Shown: positions 8,130 through 18,190, counted from the first letter of the stretch. The stretch: 64,000 nucleotides of DNA from Crocinitomicaceae bacterium (GCA_002709305.1 PAQM01000025.1:62001-126000), one strand, 5' to 3'. A program made the numbers and translations. The notes: generated from the sequence alone by a model not told the origin.

Positions 8130-10307
8130 TTAATTAGCCATTTCACTCATGAATTTTATCCACATTAATCTCAGTTCTTCTTCAGAATAATCACCGTCAA
8201 ACTCATTATGTGCCTCTACCAAATTATCAGTCTCAGCTTCAGAAAAATATGTGTAAATTTCGTCCTGTGAATCAGAATCTAAAATATCGTCAATATAATA
8301 ATTAATATTAACTCGAGTACCTGATGCAACAATAGCTTGAATTTCATCAACAATCTCTTCAATATTCTTACCTTGAGCACGCCCAATATCTTCTAAAGGT
8401 AATTTTCTATCGATATTCTGAATCAATTGTACTTTAAGACCTGATTTATTTACAACAGACTTCATAACCAAATCTTGAGGTCTTTCAATCTCATTATCAT
8501 TAACATATTGACTTATCAATTCAATAAATGGTTCACCATACCTTTGAGCCTTTCCTCGTCCAACACCTTGAATATTTATTAATTCTTCAATTGAAATGGG
8601 ATATTGAAAACACATATCTTGTAAGGATGGCTCTTGAAAAATAACGAATGGTGGTATATTTTTTTCTTTAGATATTCTTTTTCTTAAGTCAACTAAATCA
8701 TTATATAATACTTGATCAAGAGAAAGGTCTACAGCATTACTTGAAGGAGAATCAACATCAGTGACCAAGTAGTCTCGTTCTTTAATTAACAAAAATGAAG
8801 TAGGATTTTTTTTAAATTTCCTTCCCGCTTCGGTAAATTTTAAAGTACCATACGATTCAATATCTTTTGAAAGCAAACCTGTTACAACACACTGTCTTAT
8901 AATAGCATTCCAGAAATGCTCATCTTTTTCTTTACCTATACCAAAAAGAGGTAATTTATCATAATCATAGGCCTTAATATCACTATTAATAACACCTGAT
9001 AAAAACGCACAATAATGTTTTGCTCTCTGATTTTCTTTAAATAATTCAACAACAGACAATAAGGAATTAACATATTCTTTACCTTCAAAACTTTCCCTTG
9101 GTTCCTTACAATTATCACACATAGAATTACATTTATGCTGATCAAACTCCTCTCCAAAATAATGAAGGATCATTTTACGTCTACAAACAGATGTTTCAGC
9201 AAAGGAAGAAATTTCACTTAATAATTGACGACCGATTTCTTGCTCTGCTAATGGTTTCCCCTGTAAAAATTTTTCTAACTTTTCTATATCTTTATATCTA
9301 TAAAATGAAATACAATCGCCTTCTCCACCATCACGACCGGCTCTTCCTGTTTCTTGATAATAACTCTCTAATGATTTTGGTATATCATAATGAATTACAA
9401 AACGAACATCTGGTTTATCAATACCCATACCAAAAGCAATAGTTGCAACAATAACATTTACATCCTCCATCAAAAACATATCTTGATGTTTAGCTCTAGA
9501 AGTTGAGTCTAGACCTGCATGATAAGGTAATGCATTAATACCATTGACCTGTAAAAGAGCTGCAACTTCCTCAACTTTTTTTCTACTTAGACAATAAATA
9601 ATCCCACTTTTTCCTTTCTTTCCGCTTATATATTTTATAATCTGTTTTTCTACATCTTTTTTAGGTAGAATTCTATAAAAAAGATTTTCTCTATTGAATG
9701 AAGATTTAAAAATTACAGCATCTAACATATTCAAGTTTTTTTGAATATCATGCTGAACTTTAGGTGTAGCAGTTGCAGTTAGAGCAATAATTGGAACATT
9801 AGATATTTCTTCAAAAATTTCTCTCAACCTTCTATATTCGGGTCTAAAATCGTGACCCCATTCTGATATACAATGAGCCTCATCTATAGCAAAAAAAGAT
9901 ATTGTAACAGATTTAAGAAATTCAATGTTTTCTTTTTTAGTTAAAGACTCCGGAGCCACATATAGAAGCTTTGTTTTTTGGGATGTAATATCATTTTTAA
10001 CATTAAAAACCTCTGTTTTATTAAGTGAAGAATTTAGAAAATGAGCTATAGAATCATCATTTCTTATATTACGAATTGAGTCTACTTGGTTCTTCATTAA
10101 AGCTATTAAAGGAGATACAATAACAGCTGTTCCATTTGACATCATAGCTGGCAGTTGATAACACATTGATTTACCACCACCTGTAGGCATAATAACAAAT
10201 GTATTTTTTTTGTTTAATACATTTTTAATAATTCCTTCTTGTTCGCCTTTGAAACTATCAAAGCCAAAATATAATTTTAATGCACTTTTTAAATCTTTGT
10301 CTTCCAT
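8130..10307 (-). CDS. recQ: ATP-dependent DNA helicase RecQ
   Basis: 725 residues, the long RecQ form of Bacteroidota. Helicase motif I is MPTGGGKSMCY (Lys46), motif II IDEAHCISEWGHDFRPEY (142-145 DEAH), and motif VI YYQETGRAGRDG. The RecQ-Ct zinc region has CRRKMILHYFGE plus CNSMCDNC, followed by a winged helix. An HRDC domain (~520-610, PPFVIFQEPSLQDMC, then IQGVGRGKAQRYG) and an acidic tail complete it. It unwinds DNA 3' to 5' during recombination and replication-fork repair. It stands alone on the minus strand upstream of the GH18 gene. Confidence 0.95.
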   Translation of the reverse strand: MEDKDLKSALKLYFGFDSFKGEQEGIIKNVLNKKNTFVIMPTGGGKSMCYQLPAMMSNGTAVIVSPLIALMKNQVDSIRNIRNDDSIAHFLNSSLNKTEVFNVKNDITSQKTKLLYVAPESLTKKENIEFLKSVTISFFAIDEAHCISEWGHDFRPEYRRLREIFEEISNVPIIALTATATPKVQHDIQKNLNMLDAVIFKSSFNRENLFYRILPKKDVEKQIIKYISGKKGKSGIIYCLSRKKVEEVAALLQVNGINALPYHAGLDSTSRAKHQDMFLMEDVNVIVATIAFGMGIDKPDVRFVIHYDIPKSLESYYQETGRAGRDGGEGDCISFYRYKDIEKLEKFLQGKPLAEQEIGRQLLSEISSFAETSVCRRKMILHYFGEEFDQHKCNSMCDNCKEPRESFEGKEYVNSLLSVVELFKENQRAKHYCAFLSGVINSDIKAYDYDKLPLFGIGKEKDEHFWNAIIRQCVVTGLLSKDIESYGTLKFTEAGRKFKKNPTSFLLIKERDYLVTDVDSPSSNAVDLSLDQVLYNDLVDLRKRISKEKNIPPFVIFQEPSLQDMCFQYPISIEELINIQGVGRGKAQRYGEPFIELISQYVNDNEIERPQDLVMKSVVNKSGLKVQLIQNIDRKLPLEDIGRAQGKNIEEIVDEIQAIVASGTRVNINYYIDDILDSDSQDEIYTYFSEAETDNLVEAHNEFDGDYSEEELRLMWIKFMSEMAN

Positions 10308-10454
10308 TTTGGGAAAAACTATGAATCCTATTCTAAGTTACTCAAAATAAATACATGTAATACTATAACATAGAAATTAAAATAAAAAAGTGAAGCTTTA
10401 TATTAATTATACCTTTTCTAGTAAAAAAAAATAGGATTAACTAATTTTACGGAT

Positions 10455-11228
10455 ATGGAAGAAGATAAACAAATGACCTTCTTAAACCATCTTGAAGAAC
10501 TCAGATGGAGGCTTGTTCGAATCAGCATATCTATTATTTTATTTGCAATAGTAATATGGTTTTTTCAAGAATGGATAATGGAAAAAATTTTCCTTTCAAT
10601 GAAAAACCCTGATTTTATCTCTTTTAAAATAATATGCAGATATTTAAACATTTGTCTTGAAACAATTCCTGTTAAAATGCAAAGTATGACAGTTTCTGGA
10701 CAGTTCTCTTATGCTTTAATGATGAGTATTATAGGAGGTATAATTATCGCATTCCCATTTATATTTTATCAAATTTGGGCTTTTGTAAAACCTGGATTAA
10801 AATACACCGAAAAATCGGTCACAAAAGGAATTGTTTTTTATATCTCTTCATTATTTTTTTTAGGTATATCTTTTGGATATTTTGTAGTTGCACCTCTAAC
10901 TGTTCAATTTTTTGGATCATATAAAATAAGCACAAAAATTGATAATATTTTTACAATTAATTCATATATGAGCACAATACTATCAACTGTTTTTTTCTCG
11001 GGAATATTATTCCTTTTACCTATCATTTCATACTTATTTACAAAGCTGGGGATTTTAAGTTCAAGATTTCTAAAAAAATATCGAAAGCATGCTATTATTT
11101 GTATTCTTATATTAGCTGCTATAATAACTCCACCTGATTTAATAAGTCAAATTATAGTAGGTATACCTATTGCTCTACTATATGAATCTAGTATATTAAT
11201 AGCAAAACGTGTAGAAAAAAACAAATAA
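10455..11228 (+). CDS. tatC: Sec-independent protein translocase subunit TatC
   Basis: 257 residues with about six transmembrane segments. The N-terminus has the family signature MTFLNHLEELRWRL, and later segments include IAFPFIFYQIWAFVKPGL and FGYFVVAPLTVQFF, then the final ITPPDLISQIIVGIPIALLYE. TatC is the receptor of the twin-arginine pathway for folded proteins in the inner membrane. No tatA/B gene is next to it. The next gene, lptB, starts 40 bases downstream on the same strand. Confidence 0.95.
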   Translation: MEEDKQMTFLNHLEELRWRLVRISISIILFAIVIWFFQEWIMEKIFLSMKNPDFISFKIICRYLNICLETIPVKMQSMTVSGQFSYALMMSIIGGIIIAFPFIFYQIWAFVKPGLKYTEKSVTKGIVFYISSLFFLGISFGYFVVAPLTVQFFGSYKISTKIDNIFTINSYMSTILSTVFFSGILFLLPIISYLFTKLGILSSRFLKKYRKHAIICILILAAIITPPDLISQIIVGIPIALLYESSILIAKRVEKNK

Positions 11229-11268
11229 AAATAATTACTACATTAAAAAAATGTAATTTGATAAAAAA

Positions 11269-12003
11269 ATGAAGTTATATACAGATAAAATAATAAAATC
11301 TTACAAAGGTAAAAATGTAGTAAAGGGAGTTTCTATTCAAGTTAATCAAGGAGAAGTTGTAGGACTTCTTGGGCCAAATGGCGCTGGAAAAACAACTTCA
11401 TTCTATATGATTGTAGGATTGGTGAAACCTAACTCTGGAAAAGTCTTCTTAAATAAAATAGACATAACTTCTCTTCCAATGTACAAAAGATCGCAAATGG
11501 GAATTGGTTACTTACCACAAGAAGTTTCAGTCTTCCGTAAATTATCTGTCGAAGATAACATTATGGCTATTCTAGAAATGACTAATCTAAATAAAAAAGA
11601 AAGAGATATAAAACTCGAAAAATTAATTAATGAATTTAGCTTAGAAAATGTACGTAAAAACTTAGGGAATAAACTTTCAGGAGGAGAAAAAAGGAGAACT
11701 GAAATAGCTCGTGCTCTAGCAACAGAACCTAAATTTGTTTTATTAGATGAACCTTTTGCTGGAGTTGATCCAATTGCAGTTGAAGATATTCAAAAAATTA
11801 TTTCAGATTTAAAAAAACGAAATATTGGTGTACTAATTACTGATCACAATGTACAAGAGACTTTATCTATAACAGATAGAGCGTATCTTCTATTTGAAGG
11901 AAGCATACTAAAATCTGGTACTGCTAGAGAGCTAGCAGATGATGAGCAAGTGAGAAAAGTATATCTTGGAAAAAACTTTGAATTAAGAAAAAGTAAACCT
12001 TAA
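11269..12003 (+). CDS. lptB: LPS export ABC transporter ATP-binding protein LptB
   Basis: 244 residues, the usual LptB length. Walker A is [17 protein letters not shown], the signature is [15 protein letters not shown] and Walker B is [19 protein letters not shown]. These LptB-specific versions separate it from general ABC ATPases. It powers extraction of LPS from the inner membrane by LptFG in a trans-envelope complex. lptF/G/C are not in the window. Confidence 0.95.
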   Translation: MKLYTDKIIKSYKGKNVVKGVSIQVNQGEVVGLLGPNGAGKTTSFYMIVGLVKPNSGKVFLNKIDITSLPMYKRSQMGIGYLPQEVSVFRKLSVEDNIMAILEMTNLNKKERDIKLEKLINEFSLENVRKNLGNKLSGGEKRRTEIARALATEPKFVLLDEPFAGVDPIAVEDIQKIISDLKKRNIGVLITDHNVQETLSITDRAYLLFEGSILKSGTARELADDEQVRKVYLGKNFELRKSKP

Positions 12004-12007
12004 TTTT

Positions 12008-12148
12008 TTAAAGATTAGCTAAATCTGAATTTTCAATTTCATCTATACTTCCATATGCATCGCAATGCGCTCCTTTGGAAGCACCACAGGCAGATAGAAA
12101 AAACAATAAAGCGGACCCAATAAATATTAAACTTAATCTGTTCTTCAT
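12008..12148 (-). CDS. Small lipoprotein, 46 residues
   Basis: This is a short ORF reading from ATG at 12148 to TAA at 12008. It starts MKNRLSLIFIGSALLFFLSAC, a short lipoprotein signal with lipobox LSAC (Cys21), and the mature part GASKGAHCDAYGSIDEIENSDLANL is only 25 residues after the lipidated cysteine. I have the impression of a recurring HCDAYG motif in tiny Bacteroidota lipoproteins but cannot check it. A TAGCTTTG sequence at 12202-12209 on the minus strand could be the -7 element. The function is unknown. It is convergent with lptB, five bases from its stop. Confidence 0.7.
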   Translation of the reverse strand: MKNRLSLIFIGSALLFFLSACGASKGAHCDAYGSIDEIENSDLANL

Positions 12149-12238
12149 AATAATTTTGATTTTGATCATTATCTAGTTTTCTAAATATATAAATTAAACG
12201 ACAAAGCTAAGATAAATTACACTATTAAAGTAATTTTG

Positions 12239-12248
12239 TTGTTAACAA
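12239..12248. repeat. Palindrome TTGTTAACAA between divergent small lipoprotein and Omp85 genes
   Basis: A perfect 10-base palindrome, 91 bases upstream of the small lipoprotein start and 54 bases upstream of the Omp85 gene start. It could be an operator for either gene. Its shortness makes chance a real alternative. Confidence 0.3.
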
Positions 12249-12301
12249 TGAATGTTTGAAAGCTTAAAATAAACTAATTTTCACTTCGTTTTATAATACT
12301 A

Positions 12302-13996
12302 ATGAACAAGTTTCTTTTATTGTTAATTCTATTTTTATCATTTCCATCTATAGGACAAGAAAACTATAGACTGATTTTTTCAAATGATAGCTTAAAAAAA
12401 ATAGTAAAAAACAGGAAGACTATATTCAAAGATAGTACTAATGCCATTAAATATATAAAGCAAATACAAATTAATGCGGTCAAAAAAGGCTTTCTATTAG
12501 CATCCATTGACAGTGTGAAATTTAATAAAAAAACTATTTTAGTTGACTTTATTAGTGGTCCTAAGTTCCATTCTTGCAAATTAAATATAAATCAAAATGA
12601 ACTTAATTTTTTAAGAAAACACGGTAAAATAAATGAAAAAGTAATACTTAATACTCCATTTACTCCAGATGAAGTAAATCAAATATTGGTTAATACTCTT
12701 AATACATACATTAATAATGGTTTCCCTTTTGCTAAAGTTAGACTGAAGAATCCTATTATAAAAAAACACAAACTAATAGCAGAAATAGAAATAACAAGAG
12801 GCCCCTACTATAATTGGAATACAATTAATCTGAAAGGAGACTCTTCCATTTCAAACAAATATATTTCAAATTTAATTGGAATAAAAATTGGTCAACCTTA
12901 TAAAGAATCAAGTAGAAAAAAAATATCAGAGCGTATTGAACAGATAGCTTTTTTAAAAGAAATTAAACCTTCTGAAATATTGTTCACCGATAAAGGTGTA
13001 GAGCTATTTTTATATTTAAAATCAATTCCTACAAATACTATAAATGGAATTATTGGTTTTCAGCCCGACCCTATTTCAGAAAAGATACTTTTAACAGGTG
13101 AGTTAAAATTAAGACTTCAAAACATTTTTCATAGAGGAGAATTAATCGATATTAAATGGCAAAGTATTCAGATACAAACACAATCATTAGATGCTAACTT
13201 AAACTATCCATTTTTATTTAATTCATCATTCGGATTAGATGGAACATTTAACTTATATAAAAGAGATACTTCTTTTCTTGAATTAAAATCAAAAATTGGA
13301 ATACAGTATTTTCTAAAAAATGGCAGCTATATAAAAGCTTATTATCAGAATATAAATTCAAATATTCTTTCTGGCGGAAATAATAACCCTTCTTTTTCTA
13401 AATTAGGTAACACAAATTCCAATAGCTATGGTATTTCTTATTCATATCAAAATATTGATTACTTACCTAACCCTACTAAAGGAATAAAGATTTTAATTGA
13501 ATCTAATATTGGTAGTCGTAAGTCGAGAATAAATAATAATAACACTATTATTAATTCTATAATTTATCAAATGAAGTTAAAATTGAACTACTTTATCCCT
13601 ATATATAAAAGACATGTTCTTTATTTATCAAATTTAACTGAACATTATTCTGCAGATGAAATATTTGAAAATGAAGTTTATAGATATGGCGGGCTATCTA
13701 ATCAACGTGGATTTAATGAAGATGAACTATACGCAACTACCAAAACAACAACAACAATTGAATATAGGTTTCTTTTAGACAAAAATTCTAATGTATTTGC
13801 ATTTTATGACCAAAGCTGGTACGAAAATAATAGTAGTTCATATTATCAAGATTTACCTTTTGGATTAGGATTAGGGTTTTCTTTTAGAACAGACTTGGGT
13901 ATTTTTTCTATATCATATGCATTGGGAAAACAATTTGACAACCCAATCTTATTTAGTAATAGTAAAATACATTTTGGATATAACTTTTACTTTTAA
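12302..13996 (+). CDS. Omp85 (BamA/TamA) family outer-membrane protein
   Basis: 564 residues with signal peptide MNKFLLLLILFLSFPSIGQ. Residues ~20-240 contain POTRA-like units (DEVNQILVNTLNTYINNGFPFAKVRL; GPYYNWNTINLKGDSSISNKYI, with GIKIGQPYKESSRKKISERI). A C-terminal beta-barrel follows with YRYGGLSNQRGFNEDEL, the L6-loop-type RGF signature, and a closing strand ending in an aromatic residue (GYNFYF). It is smaller than BamA, so it is more likely a TamA-like or lineage-specific Omp85 member. It may insert or export outer-membrane or surface proteins. Its stop overlaps that of convergent mlaF by four bases. Confidence 0.8.
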   Translation: MNKFLLLLILFLSFPSIGQENYRLIFSNDSLKKIVKNRKTIFKDSTNAIKYIKQIQINAVKKGFLLASIDSVKFNKKTILVDFISGPKFHSCKLNINQNELNFLRKHGKINEKVILNTPFTPDEVNQILVNTLNTYINNGFPFAKVRLKNPIIKKHKLIAEIEITRGPYYNWNTINLKGDSSISNKYISNLIGIKIGQPYKESSRKKISERIEQIAFLKEIKPSEILFTDKGVELFLYLKSIPTNTINGIIGFQPDPISEKILLTGELKLRLQNIFHRGELIDIKWQSIQIQTQSLDANLNYPFLFNSSFGLDGTFNLYKRDTSFLELKSKIGIQYFLKNGSYIKAYYQNINSNILSGGNNNPSFSKLGNTNSNSYGISYSYQNIDYLPNPTKGIKILIESNIGSRKSRINNNNTIINSIIYQMKLKLNYFIPIYKRHVLYLSNLTEHYSADEIFENEVYRYGGLSNQRGFNEDELYATTKTTTTIEYRFLLDKNSNVFAFYDQSWYENNSSSYYQDLPFGLGLGFSFRTDLGIFSISYALGKQFDNPILFSNSKIHFGYNFYF

Positions 13997-14760
13997 CTTT
14001 GCTTTCCTTGAATTGACGAGCGAATTTCTTTCATAAAATCAGAAGCATATACAAAATCCAAAACTTCTTTATTTTTTGTTGTAATAATATTATCACGGTT
14101 ACCCTGCCACCAATTTTTTGTGTTATGAATAAATAATATTGTATCACCTATTTCAATTACAGAATTCATGTCATGTGTTATTACAACTGTTGTCATATTA
14201 TACTCATATGTAATCTCACGTATTAGATTATCAATAACAATAGCTGTTTTGGGATCTAAACCAGAATTTGGTTCATCACAGAATAAATATCTTGGATTCA
14301 TTGATATTGATCTAGCAATAGCAATTCTTTTTTGCATACCTCCAGAACATTCTGAAGGAAATAAATTGTTTTTCCCATAAAGGTTAACACGTTCAAGACA
14401 AAAATTGACACGATCTAATTTATCTTGTTTATTCATTTCAGAAAACATAGTTAAAGGAAACATTACATTCTGTTCAACTGTCATTGAATCAAATAATGCT
14501 GAACCTTGAAAAAGCATACCTATTTCTTTACGAATAAGCTTTTTGCCTTTACGAGACATCTCTGTAAAATTTCTATCATCATAAAATACCGCCCCACTAT
14601 CTGGTTCATGTAAACCTACAATACATTTTGCTAAAACTGATTTTCCCTCTCCAGATTGACCTATAATTAAATTAACTTTACCCTTTTCAAATTTTGCACT
14701 AATATCAGACAAAACGTTATTTTCTCCAAATGACTTACTAACTCCCTTTACTTCTATCAT
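13993..14760 (-). CDS. mlaF: ABC transporter ATPase of the MlaF type (phospholipid transport)
   Basis: 255 residues. Walker A is GQSGEGKSVLAKCIVGL, the signature CSGGMQKRIAIARSI and Walker B YLFCDEPNSGLDP, all close to the MlaF/Ttg2A group. It pairs with the MlaE-like permease encoded just upstream (ATGA overlap). The complex moves phospholipids between the outer and inner membranes. An mlaD substrate-binding gene is not adjacent: the next gene on this strand is far away, so MlaD must be elsewhere or absent. Confidence 0.88.
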   Translation of the reverse strand: MIEVKGVSKSFGENNVLSDISAKFEKGKVNLIIGQSGEGKSVLAKCIVGLHEPDSGAVFYDDRNFTEMSRKGKKLIRKEIGMLFQGSALFDSMTVEQNVMFPLTMFSEMNKQDKLDRVNFCLERVNLYGKNNLFPSECSGGMQKRIAIARSISMNPRYLFCDEPNSGLDPKTAIVIDNLIREITYEYNMTTVVITHDMNSVIEIGDTILFIHNTKNWWQGNRDNIITTKNKEVLDFVYASDFMKEIRSSIQGKQS

Positions 14761-15500
14761 AATAATATCATTTGAGTTAATAAAAAATTTGCAATTAAAA
14801 TAACAACACTACTAGTTACAATAGCGTGTGTCGCTGATTTACCAACATCTAATGCACCTCCTTTAGTATAATAACCATAAAAAGAAGAAATAGAAATAAT
14901 AAGAAAAGCAAATACAACTGTTTTAGTAAGTGCATAATATATATTACCTATCTCAAAAAATGAACGAATACCAACAATATAGGTCTCTGTCGAAGCTAAA
15001 CCTGAGGCAACTAGAGCTAACCAACCTCCTATTAAGCTAAGTCCCATGGAGAAAATTATTAAAACTGGAAAAAACAAAACTGCACCTATGATTTTAGGTA
15101 AAACTAAATAAGTTAAACTATTCACTCCCATAATTTCAAGAGCGTCAATTTGTTCTGTCGTCCTCATAGTTCCAATCTCTGATGTGATATTTGACCCAAC
15201 TTTTCCGGCCAATATTAATGATATAATTGTTGGGGAGAACTCTAGTATAGTACTAGACCTTGTAATATAGCCAATAGTATATTCTGGAAGAAATGGAGAA
15301 TCCATGTTAGACGCAGTTTGAAGAGCAATTACACCTCCAATAAAAGTCGACATTATAGCAACAATTGGTATAGAATTAACTCCTATAATTTGTATTTCAT
15401 CAAATAATCTTTTACGAAATACACCCCATTTTTCAGGTATTGAAAATACTACCCAAAGCATTTGAACAAACTTTCCTATATTTTTTAATAAACTTATCAC
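14757..15500 (-). CDS. mlaE: MlaE-type ABC permease
   Basis: 247 residues, the standard size of MlaE/YrbE permeases, with about five hydrophobic segments. Family motifs are STFIGGVIALQTASNM near 57, the conserved LAGKVGSNITSEIGTMRTTEQIDALEIMG stretch (in parts, residues ~96-125), and the GYYTKGGALDVGKSAT loop near 210. It is the inner-membrane core of the Mla lipid transport system. The stop codon overlaps the mlaF start (ATGA), so the pair is translationally coupled. Confidence 0.9.
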   Translation of the reverse strand: MISLLKNIGKFVQMLWVVFSIPEKWGVFRKRLFDEIQIIGVNSIPIVAIMSTFIGGVIALQTASNMDSPFLPEYTIGYITRSSTILEFSPTIISLILAGKVGSNITSEIGTMRTTEQIDALEIMGVNSLTYLVLPKIIGAVLFFPVLIIFSMGLSLIGGWLALVASGLASTETYIVGIRSFFEIGNIYYALTKTVVFAFLIISISSFYGYYTKGGALDVGKSATHAIVTSSVVILIANFLLTQMILL

Positions 15501-15572
15501 TTACAGTAAAGTTAATTGTATTTTTAATGATGACAATTTATTCGAAATTAAAGATAAATAAATTATAATATC

Positions 15573-16199
15573 TTGAAAACTGAGAAACAAGAATACGAAT
15601 CTCTCTTAAAATACTATTTACCTATAGAATACATAGACATAGTTGTAAGTTTATTATTAAAACATTCCGTTAAATTCAAAATTGTAAAGGCTAGAAAAAC
15701 AAAATTAGGAGACTTTAGAACAGGTATGAAAAATGATCTTCCTATAATTACTATTAATGAAAATTTAAATAAATACTCTTTTTTGATAACTACTCTTCAT
15801 GAATTTGCTCATTTAATTAATTGGAGGATAAACGGGAATTCAGTACTACCACATGGTAAAGAATGGAAAAAAATATATTCAAAACTACTTATTCCTATAA
15901 TTAAATTAAAAAAATTACCCTTAGATATAGAGCATGCTTTAGAAAAAGGATTAAATAATATTAAAGCATCATCCTGTACAGACATTCATCTAAGTCGAGT
16001 CCTTATGAAATATGATGAAAATCCTAATAATGAAATTCCACTTGAGAAAATTAATAAAAACAGTACTTTTGTCCTTAATGGAAAGACTTTCCTAAAAGGC
16101 GAGCTACGCAGAACTCGCTATCTTTGTTTGGAAAAAAAATCAAACAAGAAATATTTAATAAATAGATTAATACGTGTTAACGAGATAAAAGATGAATAA
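15573..16199 (+). CDS. SprT-like zinc metalloprotease domain protein
   Basis: 208 residues from a TTG start (no ATG fits in frame upstream). It contains the HExxH zinc motif in TTLHEFAHLINW near residue 77, with a PHGKEWKKIYSKL stretch downstream typical of the SprT family. The C-terminal half has paired basic stretches but lacks an obvious zinc ribbon. Eukaryotic SPRTN removes DNA-protein crosslinks, while the bacterial role is unsettled. The ORF overlaps the manC start by eight bases, so the two may be co-transcribed. Confidence 0.75.
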   Translation: MKTEKQEYESLLKYYLPIEYIDIVVSLLLKHSVKFKIVKARKTKLGDFRTGMKNDLPIITINENLNKYSFLITTLHEFAHLINWRINGNSVLPHGKEWKKIYSKLLIPIIKLKKLPLDIEHALEKGLNNIKASSCTDIHLSRVLMKYDENPNNEIPLEKINKNSTFVLNGKTFLKGELRRTRYLCLEKKSNKKYLINRLIRVNEIKDE

Positions 16200-17262
16200 T
16201 AATTATAGTATAATTATGGCTGGTGGAATCGGAAGTAGATTTTGGCCAATGTCTATTCCTGAAAAACCTAAACAATTTTTAGATGTACTAGGCATTGGTA
16301 AATCATTAATCCAAATGACTTATGAACGCCTACTTAACATTTCCCCTAAAGAGAATATATATGTTGTAACAAATGCATTATACAAAAACTTGGTTTTAGA
16401 GCAACTTCCCAACCTTAAACCTTCACAAATTTTAACAGAACCTGAACGTAAAAACACTGCACCATGTATTGCATATGCTGCAGGAAAAATTCATTCAATT
16501 AATAAAAATGCAACTCTTATTATCTCACCTGCAGATCATTTAATTCTTCAAGAAGATAATTTTAAGAGTTCTATTGAAATAAGTATTGATGGAGCATCAA
16601 ATGATAAAATTATCACCATTGGAATCAAACCTACCCGACCGGATACAGGTTATGGATATATCGAGGTTGAAGAGAATAATAAAACGAAAAATAATAAAAC
16701 AATACCTGTTAAACAGTTTAGAGAGAAACCCGATTTAAAAACTGCAAATGATTTTTTAAACTCTGGAAACTTTTTTTGGAATTCAGGTATTTTCATTTGG
16801 AAGTCTTCAACTGTTCTAAATGCATTAGAAAAATTTCAACCATCATTATTTAAACTTTTCTGCGAAGATTTATCTATATATAATAATGTTAATGAACAAA
16901 ATGTAATTAACTCTGCATTTGCATCATGTGACGATATATCAATTGATTTCGCAATAATGGAACATGCTAAAAATATTGATGTTGTCCCTGCAAGCTTTGA
17001 TTGGTCAGATTTAGGTACATGGGGAAGTTTAGATCTTCATCTAAATAAAGATGAAAATAACAACGCAGTAATTGGCAATAAAATAAATACATTTAACACT
17101 AAAAACTGCATTATAAATATCCCTAATGATAGAACCGCTTTAATTGATGGATTGGACGGATATATAATAATTCAATCAGAGGATAAGCTAATGATTTTAG
17201 AAAAAGAAAATGAACAAGAATTAAAAAAATATATCTCTACTATAAATACATCAAAAAATTAA
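16192..17262 (+). CDS. manC: Mannose-1-phosphate guanylyltransferase
   Basis: 356 residues. The nucleotidyltransferase signature MAGGIGSRFWPMSIPEKPKQF lies at 9-29 with the pyrophosphorylase Lys region, followed by EPERKNTAPCIAYAAG, ISPADHLI, GYGYIEVEE, FREKPDLKTA and NSGIFIWK. It makes GDP-mannose from mannose-1-phosphate and GTP for surface glycans. It is the short form without the C-terminal isomerase domain of some ManC proteins. It overlaps the SprT-like gene by eight bases and the convergent fabD by four. Confidence 0.92.
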   Translation: MNNNYSIIMAGGIGSRFWPMSIPEKPKQFLDVLGIGKSLIQMTYERLLNISPKENIYVVTNALYKNLVLEQLPNLKPSQILTEPERKNTAPCIAYAAGKIHSINKNATLIISPADHLILQEDNFKSSIEISIDGASNDKIITIGIKPTRPDTGYGYIEVEENNKTKNNKTIPVKQFREKPDLKTANDFLNSGNFFWNSGIFIWKSSTVLNALEKFQPSLFKLFCEDLSIYNNVNEQNVINSAFASCDDISIDFAIMEHAKNIDVVPASFDWSDLGTWGSLDLHLNKDENNNAVIGNKINTFNTKNCIINIPNDRTALIDGLDGYIIIQSEDKLMILEKENEQELKKYISTINTSKN

Positions 17263-18146
17263 TTTTGATTTACAACAGCACTAGAACAGTCTATATTTCT
17301 GTCTATCTTTTTAAATAAACCTTGCAAAACTTTACCTGGACCGACTTCAATCACTTCGGTTGCTCCTCCAGTAATCATATTTCGCATAATTTCTGTCCAT
17401 CTAACTGGAGCAGTTAATTGAGCTATTAAATTTTGCTTAATCTCAATAGGATCATTAATCGCTTCAGCAACAAAATTTTGAAAAATAGGACAAGTAGGAG
17501 TATGGAAATCAATTGTATCTATTGCAGATGCTAACTTTTCACGTGCAGGCTCCATAAAAGGTGAATGAAATGCTCCTCCTACTGGTAAAACTAAAGCTCT
17601 TCTAGCGCCTAATTCTGTTAATTTATTACAGGCTTCTTCAATCGCTGGGAAAGAACCAGAAATAACCAATTGACCAGGACAATTATAATTTGCAGCGACA
17701 ACGTCTGTTATATCATCACAAACACGTTCAACTATGTTATCATCTAATCCAATAATTGCAGCCATCGTGGTAGGTTGAGCTTCGCATGCTTCTTGCATAG
17801 CTAAAGCACGTTTATAAACAAGATTTAAGCCATCTTCAAAACTTAATACTTTATTCGCAACTAAAGCTGAAAATTCACCTAAAGAATGCCCAGCAACCAT
17901 AGAAGGAGCAAATGATTCTTTTAAACATTCTGTAAGAATAGTTGAATGTAAAAAAATTGAAGGTTGAGTCACTTTTGTTTGCTTCAATTCATCTAATGTT
18001 CCTTCAAACATAATCTTAGTAATATCGAATCCAAGAAAATCATTAGCCATATGAAACATATCTCTAGCAGTAGATGAATATTCATATAGATCTTTTCCCA
18101 TTCCAGTAAATTGAGCTCCTTGTCCAGGAAATACATATGCCTTCAT
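17259..18146 (-). CDS. fabD: Malonyl-CoA:ACP transacylase FabD
   Basis: 295 residues from ATG 18146. An upstream in-frame ATG at 18188 would add 14 residues that do not fit the family start MKAYVFPGQGAQFTGMG. Catalytic Ser88 is in GHSLGEF, the second active-site His in VGGAFHSPFM, and the C-terminus has EVGPGKVLQGL. It transfers malonyl groups to acyl carrier protein, loading the substrate for fatty acid elongation. A TATTTTTG sequence on the minus strand (18163-18170) may be its -7 promoter element. Confidence 0.95.
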   Translation of the reverse strand: MKAYVFPGQGAQFTGMGKDLYEYSSTARDMFHMANDFLGFDITKIMFEGTLDELKQTKVTQPSIFLHSTILTECLKESFAPSMVAGHSLGEFSALVANKVLSFEDGLNLVYKRALAMQEACEAQPTTMAAIIGLDDNIVERVCDDITDVVAANYNCPGQLVISGSFPAIEEACNKLTELGARRALVLPVGGAFHSPFMEPAREKLASAIDTIDFHTPTCPIFQNFVAEAINDPIEIKQNLIAQLTAPVRWTEIMRNMITGGATEVIEVGPGKVLQGLFKKIDRNIDCSSAVVNQN

Positions 18147-18190
18147 AATCAAAATTTTATTGCAAAAATAATGAAAGTTGTTATACAATT

